Below are positions 1 to 6,189 of a stretch of DNA of 7,312 bases, piece after piece. The translations under genes and the position numbers were made by a program. The stretch is taken from the NCBI GenBank assembly GCA_002502215.1, contig DAPT01000089.1, forward strand, positions 4,263-11,574, given 5' to 3'. Source of the stretch: Euryarchaeota archaeon UBA124. Lineage in GTDB: Archaea > Thermoplasmatota > Poseidoniia > Poseidoniales > Poseidoniaceae. The notes beneath the pieces are model-generated. The model had not been told where the DNA came from. It made no database searches and was given only the letters and a program-made list of their open reading frames with translations. Every line of letters begins with the position of its first letter. Position 1 is the stretch's first letter.

Positions 1-3000
1 TCTTCATCCTTTTGTTCGGACTTCGTATGGAACACGATGGTGTAATCGCCTGCTGGTACTTGTTTAGGAACGTTCATCAGAACCTCAAACGACTGGGATG
101 AACCCGAATCGAGTTCTTCCAACGTATTGCGTGGAATAGTGATGTCCCAAATGACATCGACACCCGAGGAATCGGTTACACGTGCAAGCGTGTAATCGAA
201 CCGGTCTGGTCCGTTACCGTTGTTGTTGACAGTCGTTGGGAGTATGATTGCTTCGCCTGGATTGACTGTGAGTTGTTCATCATCGACGAGGGATATGTCT
301 GTGGACAAACTGTAAACGTGGTCTACATCGACTTGCAGAATCTTTGCTGCTGAGATCTTTGGATACCCCTTCAGATTTGCCTTAATCGTGACTGCTTTGC
401 CAAGTCCTGCTGGTGCATCATCTGGTGCACATATCTTCACCTTAACCACGTGCATTCGGTAGTCGTCGCCTGACATCAGAACCCAAGGATATGAAACCCC
501 GTCTGGATTCAGATTAAGTCCGTTCGGGAAGATAACCTCGGTTGTCCAGTTGTCCTCGTTTTCAGTTGTTCCCGGCGTGGTAAACACGAGATCGCCCGTA
601 TCGAAATATTTCTCCACCTCAATCTCGAAGACGTGACAGTTTGGATCGAGAGCATTCGGAGCATACGGTGCAGGAGTGACTATCGCCATCTGATCTGTAA
701 TGTTGAAAACAATGTTGTTTGACGACCTTATCGATACAAACACACCGAGTTCAAGGATGTCATAGGTCCCTTTTTCCACAGACTTGACTGGTTCCCCTGC
801 TGACCAGCCTTTGAGAAGAATCACGAATGCGCCTGGATCTTCCGATGTTGGAACATTGATTTCGAGGTTCTTGGTTACTGACTGCTTCGGATCGAGCTGT
901 ACACTAAGTGGGAAATTAACGTCCCAAGCGAACGGTAAGAGCCACTCTTGGCGTCCTTCAAGGGTTTGCGGATCCCAGAAGAGGAATGTATCCGCCACGT
1001 TACCGGTATTCGTTATGGTAATCGAGAAAATCGCTGTTTGACCCTGTTCAACGTCTGCAACACTGTGCGACGCGTCAAGGGCAATTCCGTGAACGACGTC
1101 CATGAGTGTGAGTGTTGTGATTTCAGAGCGGATTGCGGGGTCCTTGTAGGACTTCGCTTCAACGCGTATTTCTGCAAGTTCGTCTGCATTTGCCTGGTAG
1201 ATGGAAGGAGCACGTACTCTGAGATAGAATCGTATTGATTCTCCACCTTCGAGGAAGATTTCCGTATCTGGGAAGATTGCTGTATGGTTATCGGCAAAGA
1301 ACAGGGTTGCGGTCCAGTTTGAAGGAACGCCAGTAATGTTGAGGCCATAGGAATCAGCAACCAGGTCTTTTGGACCGGGTGTTGAATTGTTCATGGTAAG
1401 GTTGTAGATGGTCTGTTCACCGGGTTCGATGACGTGGTAGAACGTTTCTCCTACATCAAAGTCAACATCGACTTGCCCAGTTAAAACGTGGGAATAACAA
1501 ATCGTGAAACGATTGTTGTTGGTTTCATCGTTGCATTTGTTTGTATCCGACCAGGCCACGTGGGCTCCGCTTCCAAGATCGTTTGAGAAAGCTGGAGGCA
1601 TACCTATGCTCGGTTTGTACCCAGAATTTGGTCCGAGTTTGTTGGATGACCAGGACGTAATAGCAACTGTTTCCCAAGGGTCGAGTGCCGTAAATCCATC
1701 ACCTTCAAGTGAAGTGTGATTTAATCGAACATAGAGTAGTTCTTCTCCAGCAGAAATGTTTCCAGAGTCAACCCATGCGATGTGAACTTGGTTCTGATCA
1801 TCGGTTAACAACGATGGGAATACAGAGTTTCCGCTCCAAGGCGCATTTTGTGGCAGACCTGCATTGGTTTCGACGTTTGATATTGGTGTATCGTCAATTT
1901 TCTTGATTGCGTAGGTTGACAATCCATCGTCTCGTCCGTCGAATTCACCAGCTCCTTGAAGTCGAAGTTTTGTATAGTAAACTTCGTAATTAACGTCTTT
2001 CTCAAATCCGTAGTCACGGCCGTCCATCCAAGCAATGTGGGTGTTTCCTTCCATGTCGACACCGATTGAGGGGTGGAACGAATAAGCATCGTCGATGGTT
2101 ACACGTGTATCGTTGACGACGACAAGATGTCCATCAGAGCCTTTTCCTGTGTCCTCAATGTATGCGCCATTCTGAGCGACGGTACCCGACACGCCAGGAA
2201 TCCAGCTTGGGTCGTTGTTCATCTTGCCGTATGGGTCAAGAACAGACATGTAGATCTCTCGAGAGTTGTTGGTGGAAATGTAGACCATCGCTTCGACAAG
2301 AAGGGCCATTTGACTTGCTCCGCCGCTACCGGATGGGAATTCGTAAACTTGGCCTCCCGCATCGGTTGAGCGTATTGTGTTACCCGGGCAATTTCGGGTA
2401 GCAGTACTCTGAACCCCGTTTGGACACTGCGCCAAGTCCTTGAAGTGGGATTGGACGCTTGTTGCACCACCGTAGGTTTGACCATACATTCCAACTGGAA
2501 CAACACCTGCATTCACACAGTTGTCGTGAGCCTCTTCGATGGAGGTGGTGTCATCTGCTTGCTGTGCTGGGTCACCGTCCTTTGGTCCTTCGTCAGAGAT
2601 TGGGATTGCAATCTTCGTTGCGTTTGGATTCCACTTGTGATCATCCTGTGTTGGAGGGTTTCCTGGGACGTTGCCTTGGGCATCTTTCCAAGAGAGACAC
2701 GCCCAATTGGTTCCTGGCCCCCAGTCTTCGCCTGAATAACCAGAGTACGTGTTTCCATTGTAGACCGTACCCGGAAGTTTTCGAATCCCTCCAGAATCAT
2801 CCCCTGGGGTGATTCCAAGAGCGGTTGAGCGTGGACCTGCGTTCTGATTTTTACCAGCACAGTTACCGGAGCTTGCTGCACCGGGAAGTGAATTTCCGAG
2901 ACCGTAAATCGTTTCATAGACAGTCATGTTTCCTTCTTGAAGCATGGGTTTGAGCCCTTGGAAGTATCCGCCTGCTGCGAAGTTACCGCCGTAAATTACT

Positions 3001-3815
3001 GTACAAACGTCTGCCCATTCGGAATACATCGAACCGGAGGTGTCGACAAGGAAAACAAGTTCGACCTTGCCTCCACGTGTATCGTCCCAAGCGATTTGAA
3101 CCAAGTCATTGGAGTCGATTACAATGTCTGGATGGCCTTTGTGTCCGATGATTGGTGTAAGGAGAGTGTCCTCAAAGAGGGTTAGAACAGAGCCTCCGCT
3201 GTACTCTGGCTGAATCATCGAGTAATAGATTTGAGGTTGATTGAAGAACTGCTGCAACTCGTCATAGGAATCTTGCCATGCAATGTGGAGGTTCCCTTGG
3301 CTGTCGACAGCTATTGAGGGCCAGTCTCGATCTTGAGCGCGCATCGATATGATGGTGTCGTCAATGACTGATATTGCACTGTCCTCTGCAGCCATTCCGT
3401 CGAGAGGTGCGAGATATGGGTTGATGGAAGTGTACATGATTTTGTGTTGCCCTGACTTGTCAGACCAGACCAGATGAATCCGATCATTCTCATCGATCAC
3501 CATGTCTGGATGCCATACTTTGTGAAGGCCTGGATTGGTGATTTGCGTTGCGTCAATCAGCGTTTCTCCACGAGGTGAAAGCATGGAGTAATACAGGTGC
3601 TGCGTGTTTCGAGACCAAACAATGTGGACGTTGCCCTCGCTGTCCGAAGCAACTGCTGCTTGACTATCAGAGGCAGTCCCTCCATCGACAATACGAACAG
3701 CTTCTGTAATCACCACTTGGGATGCTTCGGCTTGCTCCGTTCCTATGACCATTCCTGAGAACAATGAGAGCAGGAAAAGGCTGACGAGTGTAATCGATTT
3801 TGTTGTTTGACGCAT
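1..3815 (-). CDS. Giant secreted protein: seven-blade beta-propeller with nested vWA domain, then tandem CARDB-like beta-sandwiches (3' end outside window)
   Basis: An open frame of 1271 complete codons runs from ATG at 3815 off the left edge without a stop; I translated it throughout. Residues 1-31 form a Sec signal peptide (RQTTK basic start, hydrophobic core 8-25, likely cleavage after AEA at 31). There is no lipobox cysteine, so it is not a lipoprotein. Residues about 34-782 contain seven repeats with a pattern like hP-hhhD-x-x-G-x-hHhhW-x-D, read as a sialidase/BNR-like propeller. A vWA domain with a DTSGS MIDAS motif (258-262) lies inside blade 4. Residues about 783-1271 are at least four Ig-like sandwiches of CARDB/NEW3 type. 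No catalytic site is visible; adhesion, polymer binding or surface display is inferred. A C-terminal membrane anchor, if present, lies beyond the window. The start is supported by AGGTGAT just upstream. Confidence 0.93.
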   Translation of the reverse strand, partial: MRQTTKSITLVSLFLLSLFSGMVIGTEQAEASQVVITEAVRIVDGGTASDSQAAVASDSEGNVHIVWSRNTQHLYYSMLSPRGETLIDATQITNPGLHKVWHPDMVIDENDRIHLVWSDKSGQHKIMYTSINPYLAPLDGMAAEDSAISVIDDTIISMRAQDRDWPSIAVDSQGNLHIAWQDSYDELQQFFNQPQIYYSMIQPEYSGGSVLTLFEDTLLTPIIGHKGHPDIVIDSNDLVQIAWDDTRGGKVELVFLVDTSGSMYSEWADVCTVIYGGNFAAGGYFQGLKPMLQEGNMTVYETIYGLGNSLPGAASSGNCAGKNQNAGPRSTALGITPGDDSGGIRKLPGTVYNGNTYSGYSGEDWGPGTNWACLSWKDAQGNVPGNPPTQDDHKWNPNATKIAIPISDEGPKDGDPAQQADDTTSIEEAHDNCVNAGVVPVGMYGQTYGGATSVQSHFKDLAQCPNGVQSTATRNCPGNTIRSTDAGGQVYEFPSGSGGASQMALLVEAMVYISTNNSREIYMSVLDPYGKMNNDPSWIPGVSGTVAQNGAYIEDTGKGSDGHLVVVNDTRVTIDDAYSFHPSIGVDMEGNTHIAWMDGRDYGFEKDVNYEVYYTKLRLQGAGEFDGRDDGLSTYAIKKIDDTPISNVETNAGLPQNAPWSGNSVFPSLLTDDQNQVHIAWVDSGNISAGEELLYVRLNHTSLEGDGFTALDPWETVAITSWSSNKLGPNSGYKPSIGMPPAFSNDLGSGAHVAWSDTNKCNDETNNNRFTICYSHVLTGQVDVDFDVGETFYHVIEPGEQTIYNLTMNNSTPGPKDLVADSYGLNITGVPSNWTATLFFADNHTAIFPDTEIFLEGGESIRFYLRVRAPSIYQANADELAEIRVEAKSYKDPAIRSEITTLTLMDVVHGIALDASHSVADVEQGQTAIFSITITNTGNVADTFLFWDPQTLEGRQEWLLPFAWDVNFPLSVQLDPKQSVTKNLEINVPTSEDPGAFVILLKGWSAGEPVKSVEKGTYDILELGVFVSIRSSNNIVFNITDQMAIVTPAPYAPNALDPNCHVFEIEVEKYFDTGDLVFTTPGTTENEDNWTTEVIFPNGLNLNPDGVSYPWVLMSGDDYRMHVVKVKICAPDDAPAGLGKAVTIKANLKGYPKISAAKILQVDVDHVYSLSTDISLVDDEQLTVNPGEAIILPTTVNNNGNGPDRFDYTLARVTDSSGVDVIWDITIPRNTLEELDSGSSQSFEVLMNVPKQVPAGDYTIVFHTKSEQKDE
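3..1469 (-). repeat. At least four tandem CARDB/NEW3-like beta-sandwich domains (residues about 783-1271)
   Basis: After the propeller the protein becomes a chain of domains of 100-140 residues with the pattern of adhesion beta-sandwiches. Approximate limits are 783-905, 906-1025, 1026-1166 and 1167 to the edge. Shared signatures are an early turn such as EPGEQ (797-801), VEQGQ (922-926) and VNPGEA (1184-1189), followed by strands of the type h-N-h-T-h-N-x-x-x-x (YNLTMNNS, FSITITNTGN, TTVNNNGN), and later a proline-ending strand (LRVRAP, LEINVP, VKICAP, VLMNVP). This resembles CARDB and the NEW3/NPCBM-associated families, which act as spacer or binding modules in secreted archaeal and bacterial proteins. 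The third unit is the most divergent and carries a cysteine pair, C1060 and C1129. Confidence 0.7.
1470..3716 (-). repeat. Seven beta-propeller blade repeats (residues about 34-782 of the secreted protein)
   Basis: Seven copies of one blade motif can be aligned by eye. The conserved tryptophans are W67, W117, W180, W243, W596, W681 and W755, usually in an H-I-A-W-x-D context (HIVWSR, HLVWSD, HIAWQD, QIAWDD, HIAWMD, HIAWVD, HVAWSD). Most are preceded by P-[SD]-hhh-D. Each is followed by a short tyrosine-rich strand: LYYSML (74-79), KIMYTSI (125-131), IYYSMI (196-201), IYMSVL (521-526), VYYTKL (612-617), LLYVRL (693-698), TICYSHV (771-777). Seven units fit a closed seven-blade propeller. The pattern resembles BNR/sialidase-type repeats but lacks a clear Asp-box (SxDxGxTW), so enzymatic sialidase activity is not suggested. 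Blade 4 is split by the vWA insertion; the others have ordinary lengths. Confidence 0.75.
2265..3074 (-). other. von Willebrand factor A domain nested in propeller blade 4 (residues about 248-517)
   Basis: The first vWA strand and metal site read VELVFLVDTSGSM (251-263), a textbook MIDAS DxSxS motif with D258, S260 and S262. A later hydrophobic strand ending in an aspartate, KIAIPISDEG (401-410), supplies a good candidate for the third MIDAS ligand at D408. T369 in PGTN is a candidate for the MIDAS threonine. A following strand, GVVPVGMYG (437-445), and the final helix ALLVEAMVYI (504-513) fit the rest of the Rossmann-like fold. At about 270 residues it is longer than a usual vWA of roughly 180-200. 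The extra length is a Gly/Asn/Ser-rich stretch at about 300-395. Six cysteines (271, 319, 373, 433, 464, 476) lie inside. Divalent-metal-dependent protein or glycan binding is the family expectation; the ligand is unknown. Confidence 0.82.
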
Positions 3816-3818
3816 GGT

Positions 3819-3825
3819 ATCACCT
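3819..3825 (-). promoter_or_regulatory. Ribosome-binding site AGGTGAT of the secreted-protein gene
   Basis: Read on the minus strand, AGGTGAT is followed by ACC and the ATG at 3815. It is a seven-base match to the anti-Shine-Dalgarno end of 16S rRNA (AUCACCU), unusually complete for this window. The short spacing is acceptable for archaeal sites. It fixes the start codon of the large gene and suggests efficient translation. Confidence 0.7.
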
Positions 3826-3850
3826 GTGTGTCTCGAAGCAGAGTTCACCA

Positions 3851-3858
3851 GTACTTAA
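3851..3858 (-). promoter_or_regulatory. Candidate archaeal TATA box for the secreted-protein gene
   Basis: In the 89-base gap between the hypothetical gene (stop at 3905) and the large gene, the minus strand reads TTAAGTAC about 36 bases before the ATG. A TATA element here would put transcription start near 3829, giving a leader of about 14 bases that still contains the AGGTGAT site. The match is partial and the upstream BRE is not convincing. The rest of the gap (3859-3904) shows no clear terminator or T-tract. Confidence 0.3.
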
Positions 3859-3904
3859 CCGCGACCCTCAGCCGTCAGTTCGTAAACGGGGTGCAATGCG
3901 GCAA

Positions 3905-4531
3905 CTATGCCCACTCATCTGGGTCCAAACCTGTGCCGAATGGCATCATGTCGTTGTACTCAATTTGGGCGGGTTCTGGAACGCTTTCCTGGGGTTGTTT
4001 TCGCTTCTTTTGCTCAGCCCAATCGTCGACCGGGCCCGGTTCCCCTTTGCCCGGGCCGTATGCAAATTTAATCTCATGAATCATGCTTAGCTTCGCAAGC
4101 CACAAGCGGCGTAGACTATGCATGAGCGCGTTTTTGTTCAATCCGTCAAACCATATTGGGAGACTAACATTGAATGCTTGAAGAGGACCTGGTTTCTCTT
4201 TTCCTTGATGTCCCATGTGGATTCCCCAGTCGAGTTCAGCGCGCATGAGAGAGAGTCTGCATTCGTGGACCCATTCAGACCACACTTCAGGTTCGTCATT
4301 CATGTGCTCCTTCATTTGGTTTTGTTGGCCAATATCCACTCGTGTCATGCTCGAAACAAAGACCAAATCGCGTCCTTTTGGAAGGACAACTGCGAACATA
4401 TGACCTTGCGGTCCAGGGGGATAGCGAACCAGTAAATGCGACTCGGCGCGTGGATCGTTTTTGTCCCGGATTTCGAGACGTTCGCTCGCAAGCCATTGAC
4501 GTATTTGCTGGACGTGCCCAGAATCGACCAT
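3905..4531 (-). CDS. Conserved hypothetical protein, possibly DUF2299-like
   Basis: The protein has 208 residues, no signal peptide and no membrane segment, so it should be cytoplasmic. It opens with a helix (HVQQIRQWLASERL, 6-19), then a DPRAESHLLVRYPPG segment (26-40) and a strand leading to VVLPKGRDLVFV (48-59). A helical middle contains the W84/W87 stretch, and SLPIWFDGLNKN (123-134) precedes a helix. The 'YPPG...PKG...IxxDGL' order resembles, from memory, the archaeal DUF2299 family, a small alpha/beta fold of unknown function; this assignment is tentative. Residues about 159-208 are Gly/Pro/charge-rich and probably disordered, an extension beyond the core. The start lies 30 bases after the acyltransferase stop, suggesting co-transcription. 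No catalytic motif is recognised and no function is proposed. Confidence 0.85.
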   Translation of the reverse strand: MVDSGHVQQIRQWLASERLEIRDKNDPRAESHLLVRYPPGPQGHMFAVVLPKGRDLVFVSSMTRVDIGQQNQMKEHMNDEPEVWSEWVHECRLSLMRAELDWGIHMGHQGKEKPGPLQAFNVSLPIWFDGLNKNALMHSLRRLWLAKLSMIHEIKFAYGPGKGEPGPVDDWAEQKKRKQPQESVPEPAQIEYNDMMPFGTGLDPDEWA

Positions 4532-4561
4532 GAACTTCCGGCACGTTAGGGTAATTTGAAC

Positions 4562-6103
4562 TCAACGCTTGCTGAAAGATTTCAATTCGCTTGAAAGTGC
4601 CTGCAATCGCTGTTCAAGATTCTGTTTGTACTGGCTTCCAGCACTAAGTCTAGAAAACGCTTTCCGGGCATCAACGTACCCGTCCCACCAAAATCCAAAC
4701 ATTCGACCGGACAACCAGAACAGTGGAAACATCGCAAAATAAAGACCAACCAACGAAAGAATTTGACTGGTCTGTCCTCCGCCGAGCATCGCTTTGATGT
4801 CATAGGAAAGGAAATCTGAGATGGACCCCGAGTTTGCCCAAACCACCCATGTGCCTATGAGAGCAAAGAGTGGCCATAAGAGAAGTGAACCAAACATTGC
4901 TGCTAGGAACTGATACGTTGTGCGCGCATCGACACCTTCATCGGTCCGATCCCCTAAAAATCGCCCAAGGATCAGTTGAGGTAATAACGACAGCAGAAAA
5001 ACAGGTAATAGTGCAACCATGAGGAATGTCTTGATGCAAAATCCAACGCCTCGCAGAGGATTGCCAATTCGTAACTTTAATCCAGAGGCGTCGAGATCCC
5101 GCCCATCAAGCCTGCGTCTTTGTAACTGGGTGTGAAGTTCCTTCGCAGCGTCGACAACGGGGTGTTCGATTTTCACAGGTTTCGAGTCCTCGCCTTCCAA
5201 TTCGGTTTGGAATCGGTCTCGGACCCCCCTAGCGGCGAGAACTTCTTTTCTCCATGTATTGAGAGGACGTTTGTTTTTCCGGGATTCAAGTTGTGCAATG
5301 AGATGGAAGGCACCATGCTCATCCCAACTGGATGCGTTCGGCGTAATTGGAAGGAGTTGTGGGCGTAATCCATCTCGCAAGGAGCGTACGAGGTCTCCGG
5401 GGGGTTCAACCCATTCCCTCTTTTGTACAGCTTCGATCAAATCCTCCGGTATGTCGTCTTCTGGAAGGAAATATGGATCTGAGAATTCTACCCACATGTC
5501 GGTTCGATAATGATGTCGTACACGGAAGTGAAGGCCAACCGGCTGCAGCACTGGGCAGTTCTTGCCGCCTCCTTTGGCGATGGCAGCAGCAGCAAGCACG
5601 GTTCGCATCGGACCTGTTCGGAATCGGATCATATGTGGAAGGTCATGACTGGTTCCTTCTGGGAATAAAACGCAACCGAAGCCACTGGAAATCCCTGATG
5701 CTAATGTGATTAATGAACGCCCATTCAGATTGGTTGCTTCCTCTTCACTGCAGCCTCCTCGAAGCAGTTCTGCTTTCCGCACTACTGGTTGAACAGCAAG
5801 TCTGCGTGTCCAAAAGGAAAGGACTGGCCGGGTCACGAGGTCGTGCCGGCCCCCCATAACAAACTCCTTTGGATGTGCCAGCATGATGCCGAGAGGGTCA
5901 ATGAGGCCATTGGTGTGCCATGCCGCACAAAGGGAGCCGCGATCTTTGGGGATGTTTTCCATCCCAGAATACTCTATTGTCCGAAATTGATTTGCTGCAG
6001 TTCTTCGGCAGAAGAAGAAGGCTAATTTGGTCCAAAAAGGACTGCCTGGAGTTGCTTTATCAAACGAAGGCATCGGTGTGTTCATGAGTTTTTCCATTTT
6101 CAT
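4562..6103 (-). CDS. Membrane glycerol-3-phosphate / lysophosphatidate acyltransferase (Gpt2/PlsC-like)
   Basis: The protein has 513 residues from the chosen start. It would transfer a fatty acyl group to glycerol-3-phosphate or a lysophospholipid at the membrane. The acyltransferase core shows WHTNGLIDPL, with H63 and D69 separated by five residues. This H-x5-D spacing is what I recall for the Gpt2/Sct1-type branch, whereas PlsC has H-x4-D. FPEGTSHD (147-154) is motif III, and PVGLHFR followed by VEFSDPYFLP is motif IV-like. The C-terminal part has three hydrophobic segments near 353-379, 398-423 and 448-467, then a charged, probably coiled-coil tail (480-511). The frame is open to an ATG at 6268, but that would overlap the HIT gene and add a segment with no family resemblance; M at 6103 is chosen. 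In-frame ATGs at 6097, 6085 and 6073 are alternatives, and no clear ribosome-binding site decides between them. Confidence 0.88.
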   Translation of the reverse strand: MKMEKLMNTPMPSFDKATPGSPFWTKLAFFFCRRTAANQFRTIEYSGMENIPKDRGSLCAAWHTNGLIDPLGIMLAHPKEFVMGGRHDLVTRPVLSFWTRRLAVQPVVRKAELLRGGCSEEEATNLNGRSLITLASGISSGFGCVLFPEGTSHDLPHMIRFRTGPMRTVLAAAAIAKGGGKNCPVLQPVGLHFRVRHHYRTDMWVEFSDPYFLPEDDIPEDLIEAVQKREWVEPPGDLVRSLRDGLRPQLLPITPNASSWDEHGAFHLIAQLESRKNKRPLNTWRKEVLAARGVRDRFQTELEGEDSKPVKIEHPVVDAAKELHTQLQRRRLDGRDLDASGLKLRIGNPLRGVGFCIKTFLMVALLPVFLLSLLPQLILGRFLGDRTDEGVDARTTYQFLAAMFGSLLLWPLFALIGTWVVWANSGSISDFLSYDIKAMLGGGQTSQILSLVGLYFAMFPLFWLSGRMFGFWWDGYVDARKAFSRLSAGSQYKQNLEQRLQALSSELKSFSKR

Positions 6104-6128
6104 ATTGGCTGAGGATTTCGATAGAATC

Positions 6129-6141
6129 GGGAGGGCCTCCC
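6129..6141. repeat. Short GC-rich perfect dyad in the HIT-acyltransferase gap
   Basis: GGGAGG-G-CCTCCC has six-base arms around one central base, in the 86-base gap (6104-6189) between the HIT stop and the acyltransferase start. As RNA it could make only a five-pair stem with a three-base loop. It could be an operator-like dyad, a weak processing hairpin or chance. There is no T-run after it, so it does not look like a terminator. The rest of the gap shows nothing else. Confidence 0.3.
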
Positions 6142-6189
6142 CGCGATGGTCAACTGCTCCATCGAACGGAGCGACTCCCTTTGCCAGAA

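Noticed and set aside
784..2812. Plus-strand open frames such as 784-1041, 948-1238, 2073-2369 and 2459-2812
   Set aside because: They are antisense to the large gene, with low-complexity or Cys/Trp-rich unlikely translations and no family resemblance or ribosome-binding site.
1013..2917. Chain of minus-strand open frames (1013-1360, 1805-2089, 2219-2512, 2513-2917) that could be taken as several small genes
   Set aside because: They all lie in one alternative frame of the large secreted gene. The correct frame is continuous from 3815 to the edge and encodes recognisable repeats and domains; the alternative peptides have none.
1470..3716. Reading the propeller as a catalytic sialidase
   Set aside because: No SxDxGxTW Asp-box or arginine triad was recognised; only the blade repeat pattern is shared.
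1..3815. Suspicion that the left half is a decayed or frameshifted gene because no complete gene is closed there
   Set aside because: Translating every codon gives 1271 residues with no internal stop, and domain positions calculated from coordinates agree with a direct count. The gene is intact but truncated by the window edge.
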